The notes under the pieces: generated by a model | Told to the model about the DNA's origin: nothing | Database searches by the model: none | The model's input: only the letters and a program-made list of their open reading frames with translations | Shown here: one piece after another, positions 1 to 8,514 of the stretch | Position numbering within the stretch: the first letter of the stretch is position 1 | Layout: each line of letters opens with the position of its first letter | Assembly: GCF_018704125.1 (NCBI RefSeq) | Contig: NZ_JAGTIS010000020.1 | Coordinates: 1 to 64,000 of the forward strand | Reading direction: 5' to 3' | DNA length: 64,000 nucleotides | From: Metapseudomonas boanensis | Lineage (GTDB): Bacteria > Pseudomonadota > Gammaproteobacteria > Pseudomonadales > Pseudomonadaceae | Program-made: the position numbers and the translations under genes

Positions 1-334
1 CGCGCACGGCCTTGCCGTTATCCCAGGTTTCAGTGACAGCCAGCACTTCGAGATTCTGCTCGATGCGATCGGCGATCTTCAGCAGGATGTTCGAGCGATC
101 CTGGACCGAGGTGCGGCCCCAGGCATCAGCGACGGCATGGGCAGCGTCCAGGGCTTTTTCGACATCCTCGGCGCCGGATCGTGGGAACTCAGCGATCACT
201 TCGCCGGTCACTGGCGAGGTATTGGTGAAGTACTGCCCCCCCAGCGGCGGCACGAACTCGCCACCGATGAAGTTGCCGTAACGCGGCTTGAAGGAAACGA
301 CGGCGCCCGGAGTGCCTGGTTGTGCATAGATCAT
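1..334 (-). CDS. exaC: NAD-dependent aldehyde dehydrogenase ExaC, N-terminal part
   Basis: The minus strand from the ATG at 334 encodes a protein starting MIYAQPGTPGAVVSFKPRYG, followed by NFIGGEFVPP and NTSPVTGEVIAEFPRS. This is the characteristic start of the Pseudomonas ExaC acetaldehyde/aldehyde dehydrogenase, which oxidises the aldehyde made by quinoprotein alcohol dehydrogenases to the acid with NAD+ in the cytoplasm. Only about 111 residues are in the window; the catalytic Cys and Glu lie beyond its left edge. An AGAGAGA Shine-Dalgarno-like run precedes the ATG. It lies downstream of a chemoreceptor and pedH on the same strand, which fits a two-step alcohol oxidation route. Confidence 0.9.
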   Translation of the reverse strand, partial: MIYAQPGTPGAVVSFKPRYGNFIGGEFVPPLGGQYFTNTSPVTGEVIAEFPRSGAEDVEKALDAAHAVADAWGRTSVQDRSNILLKIADRIEQNLEVLAVTETWDNGKAVR

Positions 335-482
335 GGCGTTGCTCTCTCTGGTCGGGTCCTGCCCGGGTGGGCAGGTGGTGAACCGATCTTAGTCAGCCGC
401 CGCCTGGCGCCGGTATGCGCCCATGGCACAGATGCCCTCGTCATTTGGTAGTAGAAGCACGGCGCGCTCTGGCCCGCTGCGC

Positions 483-2105
483 TCAGGCTAGAACCTGCAC
501 ATCCTGGTGTGTGCGGACCGGCGTCTTCTTCGCACTGGGCACGGAACTGCCCTCTGGTCGATAGCCCAAGCGCAGCCCGCCCCAATGCCGTCCATTGACG
601 AAGATCGGCACCGAAAGATCATGCATCAGCTCGCCGGTGTCGCGCGTGTAGGTCTGCAGCAGCAGCGGTTGCCGATGGCTGCCGCAGCGCAGGCCGGTGC
701 GGTCATTGAACAGACGCTTGCTACGGCTTCGTGCCATGTCCCGCTGAGGATCGCCGGTTGGCGCCTGGCTGAAGGCCAGGTTATGGGTGGGCACGTAGCC
801 TTCCTGCGTGCAGGTAATGGCGAACACCATGCCTTCGTGGCCCTTGAGCAAAGGCTCCTGGATATCTGGCAGTACCTGGTCGGTGTAGCGGTCGAAACGC
901 GTCCCGTATTTCTGCGGATAGGTGTTCGGGACTGGCTTGAACTGCCGGTCGAACAGATCGTCGAGGCTGACCCGTCCGAGTCGGATGTCTTCCTCGAAGC
1001 GAGCCGAGATGCGTGCCGCACCCTCCCTGGCGAGGTCGTAGATCCGTTGGTGATAGTCGTCCAGCCCGACTTCAGCCAGCCGCTCGCTGATGGTCTCGGC
1101 CTGACCTTCCAGTTCGCTGGCGGCATTGGCCAGGCGGCGGGTCTGCTCGTCACTGACGCTGAGGTCGCTGCGCATCTGGCCGACGGCTACGAAGAGGCTG
1201 GACAGCTGGTCCCGGTTGGTCAGAGCCGCGCTGGCAATCTCGGTGATCTGCCCTTCCGCCACCGCTGCGAGTCCGGCGATCTGTTCAAGTTGGAGGCCGG
1301 TGCGCTCCACCTGGCCGACACCGGCATCGAGGTCGCAGGAGAGTTGCTGGATCTGCTCCACCACCTCGGAAGTCTGACGCTGAATGTCCGCAACCATCTG
1401 CCCGACTTCCTCGGTGGCGCCGGCCGTGCGCCCTGCCAGGCCGCGCACTTCATCGGCCACCACGGCAAAGCCGCGTCCGTGCTCACCCGCGCGGGCCGCT
1501 TCGATAGCCGCATTCAGAGCCAGCAAGTTGGTCTGGCTGGCGATGGACTGGATGACCTGCGCGACCCGCTGGATTTCTTCGCTGCGCTGGCTGAGGGCAG
1601 CGATCAATTCGCGGCTGGCGCGGGCCCGGGCGCTCAACTGGTGCATCAAGGCCATGGCCGCCTGCAAGACCTCACGGCCCTCTTCACTGCTGATACGGGC
1701 ATCGTGGGCCGCTGCGCTGGCCTGCTGGCTGAGGTTGGAGGTGGCGGCCTCGGTAGTGATCATCACATCGGCGCTTTCAACGATGCGCTCGGCAGCGGAC
1801 AGCTGCGATTGCAGGCGTTCGGCAAGACGTTCCACCGAATAGGCTACGCCAGCGGCAGACAGCGCGTTGTGGCTGGTACTGCGCGACAGGTCGCGGGTCA
1901 AGCGGGCGATATCCAGGACGGCCTCCTGGGGCTCGACCGCCCTCCCCATCCCCTTGCCCGTGAACAGGAGCAGCCAGGGCAGCGGCAGGCACAGGGCTAT
2001 GCCCAGCCAGGGCGGCAGTCCGGCCAGCGCTACCGCGCTTGCAAGCAGGAGGATCAGCAGGCTTTGGAACAGGCAGTCACGCATTGCATACCCCGTTTTT
2101 GTCAT
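483..2105 (-). CDS. Methyl-accepting chemotaxis protein with a C-terminal cytoplasmic sensor-like region
   Basis: A 540-residue chemoreceptor. Two closely spaced hydrophobic segments (about residues 10-48) anchor it in the inner membrane with almost no periplasmic loop. A coiled-coil signalling region follows with the diagnostic hairpin tip ([20 protein letters not shown], then [12 protein letters not shown]) that contacts CheA/CheW. Unusually, about 160 residues follow the signalling domain, including [35 protein letters not shown] and [18 protein letters not shown]. These resemble a Cache/PAS-type sensor fold, so ligand sensing is probably cytoplasmic and C-terminal; this is inference from pattern. 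An internal ATG at 2084 (MRDCLFQ) is an alternative start; neither has a strong ribosome site. It lies between pedH and exaC, suggesting taxis linked to alcohol metabolism. Confidence 0.88.
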   Translation of the reverse strand: MTKTGYAMRDCLFQSLLILLLASAVALAGLPPWLGIALCLPLPWLLLFTGKGMGRAVEPQEAVLDIARLTRDLSRSTSHNALSAAGVAYSVERLAERLQSQLSAAERIVESADVMITTEAATSNLSQQASAAAHDARISSEEGREVLQAAMALMHQLSARARASRELIAALSQRSEEIQRVAQVIQSIASQTNLLALNAAIEAARAGEHGRGFAVVADEVRGLAGRTAGATEEVGQMVADIQRQTSEVVEQIQQLSCDLDAGVGQVERTGLQLEQIAGLAAVAEGQITEIASAALTNRDQLSSLFVAVGQMRSDLSVSDEQTRRLANAASELEGQAETISERLAEVGLDDYHQRIYDLAREGAARISARFEEDIRLGRVSLDDLFDRQFKPVPNTYPQKYGTRFDRYTDQVLPDIQEPLLKGHEGMVFAITCTQEGYVPTHNLAFSQAPTGDPQRDMARSRSKRLFNDRTGLRCGSHRQPLLLQTYTRDTGELMHDLSVPIFVNGRHWGGLRLGYRPEGSSVPSAKKTPVRTHQDVQVLA

Positions 2106-2263
2106 TGTTTTCGGGTATTAGGCGGCCTACGGCCATTACAGGCTATGGTTCCTTGGTCGTAGAAATCGCCACGGGCGTAGGATCGAATATCGCTTTAGCT
2201 ATCCACCATAGCGGCCAGGCCTGGCACCTGCGGTGGATCGATGAGGCGTGATCCTCCCTACGT

Positions 2264-2297
2264 AAAAGCCCGCCGCAACGCGAGGCCGCGGCGGGCT
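2264..2297 (-). terminator. Rho-independent terminator after pedH
   Basis: Read on the minus strand, AGCCCGCCGC pairs perfectly with GCGGCGGGCT across an 11-base loop and is followed by a short T run. It starts 12 bases past the pedH stop codon, so pedH is probably transcribed alone rather than with the chemoreceptor gene. Confidence 0.8.
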
Positions 2298-2308
2298 GGG
2301 TCAGCGGA

Positions 2309-4093
2309 TCAACGCTTGGCGACGACTTCATCCTTCGGCAATTTGAAGGTCCAGAGCATGCCGCCCTGGTTCAGGTCCTTGATGCGTTTTGCCACTTCGC
2401 CACCCCAGAGCGGCACCGCGCCACCCCAGCCGGAAAGGACGGAGACGTACTGTTCGCCATCCATTTCCCAGGTAATGGGCGAGCCGATCACACCGGAGCC
2501 GGTGTTGAACTCATAGAGTTTCTTGCCGGACTTGGCGTCGAAGGCCATCAGGTAACCCTCCGGGTTGCCGGTGAATACCAGGTTGCCCTTGGTAGCCAGC
2601 ACCCCGCCCCACAGCGGCGCGTAGTTCTTGTACCGCCAGACCTCCTTGCCGCTCTTCGGGTCGATGGCACGCAGCACGCCGATGTAGTCCTCGTTCAGCG
2701 GTTTGATGGTGAAGCCCGCACCAAGGTACGCCGCGCCTTTCTTGTAGGAGATGTTCTCGTTCCACATGTCCATGCCCCACTCGTTGGAGGGCACGTAGAA
2801 AAGGCCAGTGTCCTGGCTGTAAGCCATGGGCATCCAGTTCTTGCCACCGAGGAAGGACGGCGCGACAAACACCGCGCTGCCGTGCTTGCCATCAGCACCA
2901 GGCGCGCCGGGGCGCTTGTCGGTGTTGTAGATCGGCCGGCCGTCCTTATCCAGGCCCTTGGCCCAGGTGACTTCATCGACAAAGGGGAAGCCACGGATGA
3001 ACTTGCCGTTGGTGCGGTCCAGTACATAGAAGAAGCCGTTACGGTCGGCGGTGGCCGCCGCTTTCACCGTCTTGCCGCCATCCTTGTAGTCGAAGGACAC
3101 CAGCTCGTTCACGCCGTCGAAGTCCCAACCGTCATGCGGGGTGGTCTGGAAATGCCACTTGATCGAGCCGTCGTCCGGATTCAGGGCCAAGCGCGAAGAG
3201 GAATAGAGGTTGTCGCCCGGGCGCAGGTGCGAGTTCCACGGCGAGGGGTTGCCAGTCCCGAACAGCAGCGAATCGGTATCCGGGTCATAGAAGCCGCCCA
3301 GCCAAGGCGCCGCGCCGCCGGTCTTCCACAGGTCGCCCGGCCAGGTCTTGCCAGCTTCGCCGCCGGAGATGCCGCTCTCGACCTTCTTGCCGTCCTTGTA
3401 GACGTAACCCATGTGCCCTTCCACGGTTGGGCGGGTCCAAAGCAGCTCGCCATTGGTGGGGTTGTAGGCCTCGATCTTGCCCACCACGCCAAACTCGCCA
3501 CCCGCCACACCGGTGATCAGCTTGCCCTTGACCACCAAGGGGGCCGCAGAAATGGAGTATCCGGCCTTGTAGTCAGCCACGGTCTTGCGCCAGACGACCT
3601 TGCCGGTGTCCTTGTTCAAGGCAACCAGCTTGGCGTCCAGGGTGCCGAAGATCACCAGGTCACCATAGAGGGCCACACCGCGGTTGATCACGTCGCAACA
3701 GGGCATGATGCCGTCAGGCAGGCGCGCGTCGTACTGCCAGAGCTTGCGCCCCGTACGTGCGTCTACCGCGAACACCCGCGAATAGGATCCGGTCACGTAC
3801 ATCACACCGTCCTTGACCAGCGGCTGGGCCTGCTGGCCACGCTGTTTCTCACCGCCGAACGACAAGGTCCAGACCGGGCGCAGTTCCTTGACGTTGTCGC
3901 TGTTCAGCGTGTCCAGGGTGCTGTAGCGCTGGCCCTGCAGACCCAGGCCATTGGTCACCACCTGGTCAGTGGACTTGGCATCGCCAAGGATGTCTTCGTC
4001 GGTGACACCGGCCAGAGCGGTCATGCTGGCCAGCGCCATGGCGACGCACAGCAGGGTCCTGGCGAAAGGCTGGTTAGGTGTGGCGTGCTTCAT
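2309..4093 (-). CDS. pedH: PQQ-dependent alcohol dehydrogenase of the PedH (lanthanide-dependent) type
   Basis: A 594-residue periplasmic quinoprotein with a signal peptide cleaved near ALA-GV (residue 29). It shows the beta-propeller signatures of type I alcohol dehydrogenases: adjacent Cys132-Cys133 forming the ring disulfide ([10 protein letters not shown]), [15 protein letters not shown], and the active-site segment [11 protein letters not shown] at 320-330. Catalytic Asp324 is followed two residues later by Asp326. That second Asp is the established marker of lanthanide-using enzymes (PedH, XoxF); calcium enzymes such as ExaA have a different residue there. The whole sequence reads like Pseudomonas putida PedH. 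It would oxidise alcohols and aldehydes and pass electrons to a cytochrome c not seen here. An AGAGG site precedes the ATG. Confidence 0.92.
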   Translation of the reverse strand: MKHATPNQPFARTLLCVAMALASMTALAGVTDEDILGDAKSTDQVVTNGLGLQGQRYSTLDTLNSDNVKELRPVWTLSFGGEKQRGQQAQPLVKDGVMYVTGSYSRVFAVDARTGRKLWQYDARLPDGIMPCCDVINRGVALYGDLVIFGTLDAKLVALNKDTGKVVWRKTVADYKAGYSISAAPLVVKGKLITGVAGGEFGVVGKIEAYNPTNGELLWTRPTVEGHMGYVYKDGKKVESGISGGEAGKTWPGDLWKTGGAAPWLGGFYDPDTDSLLFGTGNPSPWNSHLRPGDNLYSSSRLALNPDDGSIKWHFQTTPHDGWDFDGVNELVSFDYKDGGKTVKAAATADRNGFFYVLDRTNGKFIRGFPFVDEVTWAKGLDKDGRPIYNTDKRPGAPGADGKHGSAVFVAPSFLGGKNWMPMAYSQDTGLFYVPSNEWGMDMWNENISYKKGAAYLGAGFTIKPLNEDYIGVLRAIDPKSGKEVWRYKNYAPLWGGVLATKGNLVFTGNPEGYLMAFDAKSGKKLYEFNTGSGVIGSPITWEMDGEQYVSVLSGWGGAVPLWGGEVAKRIKDLNQGGMLWTFKLPKDEVVAKR

Positions 4094-4125
4094 TGCGGCT
4101 ACCTCTGCGGGCTTGTTGTTGTGAC

Positions 4126-4142
4126 CCGGGAAAATTTCCCGG
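4126..4142. promoter_or_regulatory. Perfect inverted repeat in the pedH leader/promoter
   Basis: CCGGGAAA and TTTCCCGG flank a single central base, 33 bases upstream of the pedH ATG. The position suits an operator or the region around the transcription start; lanthanide and alcohol regulators act on pedH in relatives. There is no T run after it, so it is not an obvious terminator. Function is inferred from position only. Confidence 0.45.
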
Positions 4143-4225
4143 TCTGCCGCAAATTCTTGGTTCCCCTCCCTATTGCAACAATTGAACGCAGTGTTGATTT
4201 TTCTAGTCCGTTGGTAGCAATACCC

Positions 4226-4402
4226 TCATGTCCAGGGCCAGGTAGCAACCCGTTCCGCCCCCAGCAACATCATCAGGAACAACCAGATGCAGGCGCCCAG
4301 CAGAGGCCACCGAAGACGACGTCGAGCCGTTTTCGTTCCGTTGTGAAGGTGATGGGGAGACGCTCCGCATGGGTCGCGGGGTCGAGCGGTTCTCATGTCC
4401 AT
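4226..4402 (-). CDS. Hypothetical small membrane protein (58 aa)
   Basis: An open frame starting MDMRTARPRDPCG at 4402, with a second in-frame ATG at 4396 and a GGTGAG run just upstream. The basic N-terminal half (residues 20-30 rich in Arg/Lys) leads into one hydrophobic helix (WPLLGACIWLFLMMLLG) and a short tail ending ERVATWPWT, as in a positive-inside single-span membrane peptide. It lies between a TonB-receptor remnant and pedH on the same strand. I do not recognise the family. It may be a real small protein or a remnant of the damaged receptor locus. Confidence 0.35.
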   Translation of the reverse strand: MDMRTARPRDPCGASPHHLHNGTKTARRRLRWPLLGACIWLFLMMLLGAERVATWPWT

Positions 4403-4564
4403 CTCACCCGGAGTTGTCGTTCATGCCGTTGACCAGCTCAGGTACGAGAATGACATGCACCTGAAATGAGCGTAGCCCCACCTCCTGTCGCTTCACGTGG
4501 CACTCAGTCGCCATTTGCAGCCGGCTGGCAGCACCTTCAGCAGGAAGGTGCCGCCGCGGTCGGG

Positions 4565-5170
4565 CTAGAAGGAAAAATCGATCTTGCCCCAGGCGTAGGC
4601 CAAGGCGGCATCGGCTTTCCAGTTGCGGTCGATCGAGTAGGCCAACCCCAACTCACCGCCCATGATGCGGCCATCGATGCTCTCCGCCCGCCAGGCTGCG
4701 CCCATCATGCTCGGCGTGTAGGTGAAAAGGATGTAATCCCGTACCTGTCCGACATAGCCGGAGGCCCAGGCCTCCAGCCCGGCACCTGCATACTGGATGC
4801 CGAAGTCGAGCTGGGTGGTCTTCTCCGGTTCGACTCCATCGAAGGCATTCAGCGGGCCTGCCGGCCTCTGGCTTGGCGAGAAAAGCTCCCAGTAGTCGGG
4901 GAAGCGCTGCGTGTGTCCCAGGCCGGCATAGAGAGTGGTCGGTCTATCCACCAGGTCATGTTCGTAACGCATGAAACGGCTGGGCAGCGTCTCTGCGCGG
5001 GTGTCGTCGGCGGTCGGATTGGGCATCCGCATCTTGCCCAGGGTCTGGCGAAAATCCCGAGCTGAGTCCGTCCATTTCAGCGTGGCGGAGATGCGCCCGC
5101 CCACGGTGCGGCGATCGACGTTGGAGGCCATCGGCATGGACGTCATGCTGCTCGGGTCAGCCCGCGATAG
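4565..5170 (-). pseudogene. Remnant of a TonB-dependent copper receptor (OprC-like)
   Basis: The minus strand encodes a stretch resembling the middle/C-terminal barrel of OprC-type TonB-dependent receptors: SNVDRRTVGGRISATLKW, RYEHDLVDRPTTLYAGLGHT, FDGVEPEKTTQLDFGIQYAG, LEAWASGYVGQVRDYILF, GGELGLAYSIDRNWKADAAL. The signal peptide, plug and first half of the barrel are missing, and the frame stops at FSF where the family continues with further strands, so both ends are lost. The reading frame stays open upstream through aroQ, but that part is antisense noise. It can no longer encode a functional outer-membrane transporter. Confidence 0.75.
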
Positions 5171-5363
5171 GTGCGGGACGAGCGGGATCAAGCCAGGGGA
5201 GAAGCGCGAGGATTGGCGGAAGGCCAGTGATAGCGCGGCGGCGCCTTGCAGCGGGCCTTCGCGGACAGGAGATGGCCAGGCGTGGTCGATTGCCGCAGGC
5301 CAGAAGGCAGCTAACCGGCCGATAACCGCACATTTGCCAGGGTTCAGCAGCGTTTTCCGATTG

Positions 5364-5382
5364 ACTGGATTAACCAGTTCGT
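5364..5382. promoter_or_regulatory. Candidate operator upstream of aroQ (TAACCAGTTCGT motif)
   Basis: ACTGG-ATTAA-CCAGT forms a perfect inverted repeat at 5364-5378. Overlapping it at 5371-5382 is TAACCAGTTCGT, a 12-base string found again at 12646-12657 before the porin gene. It lies 65 bases upstream of the aroQ start, where an operator would be expected. The shared motif suggests one regulator for the dehydroquinase/dehydrogenase pair and the porin; the regulator's identity is unknown. Confidence 0.5.
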
Positions 5383-5446
5383 ACATTTTTAACGTTACTG
5401 ATCGTGCCCGTTCTGCGGGCCCTAATAAGAAACGGAGAACCTCTGG

Positions 5447-5890
5447 ATGACCCGCACTGTCCTGGTGCTCAACGGCCCGAACCTGAATTTGCTCGGTACC
5501 CGCGAACCGGCCACCTACGGCCATGAAACCCTCGCCGATATCGCCGCCTTGTGCAGCCGCACCGGCGCCGAACTGGGCTTTGAGACGGACTTCCGCCAGA
5601 CCAACCATGAAGGCGAACTGATCGACTGGATTCACCAGGCGCGCGGTCGCAGCAATGGCATTCTGATCAACCCTGCTGCCTGGACCCACACCTCCGTTGC
5701 TATCCGCGACGCCCTGGTAGCCAGTGAGCTGCCAGTGATCGAAGTCCACCTCTCCAACGTGCACAAGCGCGAAGAGTTCCGCCACCACTCGTTCGTGTCC
5801 GCCATCGCGGTCGGCGTGATCTGCGGCCTTGGCAGCCATGGTTATCGCCTGGCGCTGCAGCATTTCAACCAACTGTTCAGCCAGGAGTGA
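5447..5890 (+). CDS. aroQ: Type II 3-dehydroquinate dehydratase
   Basis: A 147-residue dodecameric-type dehydroquinase, full length. It converts 3-dehydroquinate to 3-dehydroshikimate. Hallmarks are [17 protein letters not shown] with catalytic Arg19 and Tyr24, the substrate loop [17 protein letters not shown] (Asn75, His81) and EVHLSN (His101). A GGAG site sits before the ATG. It is followed after four bases by a quinate/shikimate-type dehydrogenase, so this is probably a catabolic paralogue for growth on quinate or shikimate rather than the biosynthetic gene, which in Pseudomonas normally sits by accB. That role is inferred from context. Confidence 0.92.
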   Translation: MTRTVLVLNGPNLNLLGTREPATYGHETLADIAALCSRTGAELGFETDFRQTNHEGELIDWIHQARGRSNGILINPAAWTHTSVAIRDALVASELPVIEVHLSNVHKREEFRHHSFVSAIAVGVICGLGSHGYRLALQHFNQLFSQE

Positions 5891-5894
5891 AGCC

Positions 5895-6755
5895 ATGAGC
5901 CAATCCCGCTTCCCAAGCGTTCTCGCCGGCCTCATCGGTGCCGGTATCCAGGCATCGCGCACCCCTGCCCTGCATGAGCATGAAGGCGACGCCCAAGGCA
6001 TGCGCTATCTCTATCGACTGATCGACCTGGATGCGCTGAAGCTCGACGCCAGCGCCCTCCCCGACCTGCTGACGGGCGCCGAACGCATGGGCTTCACCGG
6101 GCTCAACATCACCTTTCCCTGCAAGCAGGCGATCATCCCGCTGCTTGATGAACTTTCGCCGGAAGCGCGAGGCATCGGCGCCGTGAACACCGTGCTGCTG
6201 AAGGACGGCAAGCGTATCGGCCACAACACCGACTGCCTGGGCTTTGCCGAGGGTTTGCGTCGCGGCCTGCCGGATGTCGCCCGTCGCCAGGTCGTGCAGA
6301 TGGGTGCCGGTGGCGCGGGTTCCGCCGTGGCTCACGCGCTGCTGGCCGAGGGTGTCGAACGCCTGACCCTGTTCGAAGTGGACGCCAGCCGCGGCCAAGC
6401 GCTGGTCGATAACCTGAACGAGCACTTCGGTGCCGGCCGCGCCATGCTCGGCAGCCACCTGGAAAGTGCAATGGCTGAGGCCGACGGCCTGGTCAACACC
6501 ACGCCAATCGGCATGGCCAAGCTTCCGGGCACCCCAGTACCGGCAGAGCTGCTGCGGCCTGAGTTGTGGGTGGCGGAGATCGTCTACTTCCCGCTGGAAA
6601 CCCAACTCCTGCACGACGCCCGCGCGATCGGCTGCCGCACCCTGGATGGCAGCACCATGGCCGTATTCCAGGCGGTGAAGGCCTTCGAGCTGTTCAGCGG
6701 CGCCAGCGCAGATGCGCCGCGCATGATGGCGCATTTCGCCAGCATGAATGGCTGA
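5895..6755 (+). CDS. Quinate/shikimate dehydrogenase, NAD-type (QSDH class)
   Basis: A 286-residue shikimate dehydrogenase-fold enzyme. The ATG at 5895 follows an AGGAG site overlapping the end of aroQ. Substrate-domain motifs: SRTPALHEHEG at 21-31, NITFPCKQ with catalytic Lys77, GAVNT at 96-100 and NTDCLGF at 111-117. The Rossmann loop is GAGGAG at 137-142. The SRTPxxHExEG form of the substrate motif is typical of the catabolic quinate/shikimate dehydrogenases related to Corynebacterium QsuD, not biosynthetic AroE (SKSPxxHN). It would oxidise quinate or shikimate and feed AroQ. The longer open frame upstream overlaps aroQ and is not the start. Confidence 0.88.
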   Translation: MSQSRFPSVLAGLIGAGIQASRTPALHEHEGDAQGMRYLYRLIDLDALKLDASALPDLLTGAERMGFTGLNITFPCKQAIIPLLDELSPEARGIGAVNTVLLKDGKRIGHNTDCLGFAEGLRRGLPDVARRQVVQMGAGGAGSAVAHALLAEGVERLTLFEVDASRGQALVDNLNEHFGAGRAMLGSHLESAMAEADGLVNTTPIGMAKLPGTPVPAELLRPELWVAEIVYFPLETQLLHDARAIGCRTLDGSTMAVFQAVKAFELFSGASADAPRMMAHFASMNG

Positions 6756-6772
6756 AGTCGTCCCACCCGAGT

Positions 6773-6818
6773 AGGTTGGGCCGGGCGGCGTTCCGCTGAG
6801 CTCCGCGAAGCCCAACCT
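6773..6818. repeat. Short palindromic element (GGTTGGGC...GCCCAACC)
   Basis: Eight-base arms GGTTGGGC and GCCCAACC enclose about 28 bases, starting 18 bases after the dehydrogenase stop. This is the form of common Pseudomonas intergenic repeats and may also act as a transcription stop, although there is no T run. Confidence 0.5.
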
Positions 6819-6927
6819 TGTATCTACGGACTCAAGCCCTACCCGCTTCGCTTTTCCTGTGTAAGCGAATTCATTGGCTATGCCTGCGTTAGCTATTGTC
6901 AGCAATCAACGGCCGGGTTGAGAGCCT

Positions 6928-6998
6928 TGTAGGGGCGAGGGGGACGCCGAATTCTTGCTCGCGAAAGGGTCCGGTTCGCGAGCAAGCTCGCTCCTACA
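6928..6998. repeat. REP-type palindrome (GTAGGGGCGAG...CTCGCTCCTACA)
   Basis: The right half reads TTCGCGAGCAAGCTCGCTCC followed by TACA, the standard Pseudomonas REP sequence; the left half is a degraded inverted copy. The intergenic stretch 6756-7064 holds this and the preceding palindrome, plus the string GCGAATTCATT twice (near 6865 and 7027). No gene was found in it. Confidence 0.7.
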
Positions 6999-7064
6999 AA
7001 GCGTGCAGCCACTTAACGCAGACATAGCGAATTCATTCGCGATGCAGGCCTGTCCCTTTCCCCC

Positions 7065-7350
7065 TCAATCCAGCGCCGGCTTCAACAGCGCTTGAGCCTC
7101 GTACAGTGGAGTCAGGTAGCGCTGGTGCATTTCTTCACCGCTCATCCGTGAAGCATGGGTAGTGATGGCGAGGGTCGCCTTGAGTTCACCCTGGCGGTTC
7201 TTCAGCGGCACGCCAAGTACGCACATGCCCACTTCGTATTCCTGATCGACGACGGCGTAGCCCTGAGCGGTTACCTTGCGCAGTTCCTCCTTCAGCTCCG
7301 CGACGCGGGTGAGGTGAGGGGCGTCAGAGGGCGCAACTCCACCCGTGAGA
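7065..7350 (-). pseudogene. C-terminal remnant of an IclR-family regulator
   Basis: On the minus strand, ending at the TGA at 7067-7065, the frame reads VAELKEELRKVTAQGYAVVD, EYEVGMCVLGVPLKNRQGEL, KATLAITTHASRMSGEEMHQ, RYLTPLYEAQALLKPALD. This is the end of an IclR effector domain (the G-x-x-C-[VL]-x-x-P-[VL] core is visible). The DNA-binding domain and most of the effector domain are missing. The remnant abuts a shikimate dehydrogenase fragment on the opposite strand that lacks its own N-terminus, so one deletion probably removed both 5' ends. Confidence 0.75.
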
Positions 7351-7992
7351 AGTAGGCGTCCAGCTGCGCGGCTGCGTGGTGACTGTGCCCTATAAGCAGG
7401 TGCTGGCCGAACGCCTCGACGGCCTCAGCCCGCGCGCCGCAGCACTGCGTTCGGTGAACGTGATCCGCCGCGAGGCCGATGGTCGCCTTCTGGGCGACAA
7501 CGTCGATGGTTTAGGTTTCCTCAAGGCCGCTCGCGCCCATGGTTTCCAGCCGGCCGAAAAGCGCGCCCTGGTGGTCGGTTCCGGCGGCGTTGGGGCGGCC
7601 ATCGCCTATACCCTCTGCGGATCCGGCGTGCGGCAGTTGGTGATCGCCGATCTCGACAAGCCCCCCGCCGAAGCCCTCGCCAAGCTGCTACGCGCCGCCT
7701 TCCCGCAACTGAATATCGGCAACCAGTATCCCAACCTGTCGGTTTTCGACCTGGTGGTGGACGCCACCCCGGTGGGCATGGGCGGCAACGGTGAACTGCC
7801 CCTTGCCGGCCAGTTGCTGGAAACCCTGAACCCGTCCGCACTAGTAGCCCACGTGGTAACCAACCCGGTCATCACCCCCATCCTCGAAATCGCCCGCGAA
7901 CTCGGCTGCAGAATCCAGACCGGTCCGGAGATGGCCCGCGCGTAGATGGCAATCTCGGCCACTTCATGGGCGTGATGCCACTGGCCGTCTGA
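7351..7992 (+). pseudogene. Shikimate dehydrogenase remnant, N-terminus deleted and 3' frameshift
   Basis: The frame picks up at GCVVTVPYKQ, the conserved NVTxPxK core, and continues through ALRSVNVIRREADGRLLGDN, DGLGFLKAARAHGF and the Rossmann loop GSGGVGAAIA to DATPVGMG. The first 50-60 residues, including the SxS substrate motif, are absent. Near 7940 the frame breaks: the normal C-terminal motif (DGNLGHFMGVMPLAV) continues in another frame to the TGA at 7990. An intact enzyme of the same fold lies at 5895-6755. Its original orientation relative to the IclR remnant was divergent, as is usual for IclR-regulated genes. Confidence 0.8.
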
Positions 7993-8003
7993 GGAGAGCT
8001 ACC

Positions 8004-8380
8004 ATGAATACAACCGCCCAATTCCCCCGTGGTGTAGTCGTGGCAAAAGCCTACGACCTGATCGTCCTCGGCAGTGGCGCCGCCTGGATCTTCGATAGCG
8101 ACCAGCCCCGCGCCCCTGACCAAGGCGCCCTGGTACGCCATCCGCTTGCACACCGGCGACCTCGGTTCAACCCGCGGCCTGGTGACCGACGCCAATGCCA
8201 ATGTCCTCGACCGGCAGGGTGTGCCCATCGCCGGCCTCTATGCCGCCGGCAATGACCTGAACTCGATCATGGGTGGCACCTATCCCGGTCCCGGCATCAC
8301 CATCGGCCCGGGCAAGACCTTTGGCTACCTTGCCGGCCAGACGCTGGCGGCGGAAGCCGTCGGGACCAGCGATGACGAAG
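8004..8380 (+). pseudogene. FAD-dependent oxidoreductase (KstD/fumarate-reductase-like) with internal deletion
   Basis: An ATG after a GAGGAG site starts MNTTAQFPRGVVVAKAYDLIVLGSGAA, the N-terminal FAD-binding GxGxxA strand. At about 8085-8095 it jumps, in another frame, to the far C-terminus of the same family: APWYAIRLHTGDLGSTRGLV, DANANVLDRQGVPIAGLYAA, GNDLNSIMGGTYPGPGITIG, GKTFGYLAGQ. Members of the family are about 550-580 residues; roughly 400 middle residues are missing. The gene starts 11 bases after the shikimate dehydrogenase remnant and looks like part of the same former operon. Confidence 0.75.
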
Positions 8381-8450
8381 CAACGACTCGCAGATCATCG
8401 CCTTGCGGCGCGGCCTGGCCTGTTCGACAGCCAATTTGCAGAGAACCTCA

Positions 8451-8492
8451 CCGTCGGACAGAGCAAGCCGACAGGCCTGCTCTGTCCGACGG
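8451..8492. repeat. Perfect 15-base inverted repeat with 12-base loop
   Basis: CCGTCGGACAGAGCA at 8451-8465 pairs without mismatch with TGCTCTGTCCGACGG at 8478-8492. It lies between the flavoprotein remnant and the converging transporter gene. The position suggests a bidirectional terminator, but there is no T run on either side; it may be a family-specific REP-like repeat. Confidence 0.6.
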
Positions 8493-8514
8493 GCTGATGT
8501 TGGAAGATCAAGCC

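Noticed and set aside
507-2162. 551-residue plus-strand open frame
   Set aside because: It is the antisense of the chemoreceptor gene; composition is frame noise of GC-rich DNA and no domain is recognisable.
2882-4432. 516-residue plus-strand open frame
   Set aside because: Antisense of pedH, with no family features.
5171-6001. Upstream extension of the TonB-receptor fragment's open frame
   Set aside because: It runs antisense through aroQ and carries no receptor-like sequence; only about 4565-5170 is receptor-derived.
5877-6905. 342-residue minus-strand open frame
   Set aside because: Antisense of the quinate/shikimate dehydrogenase; no domain.
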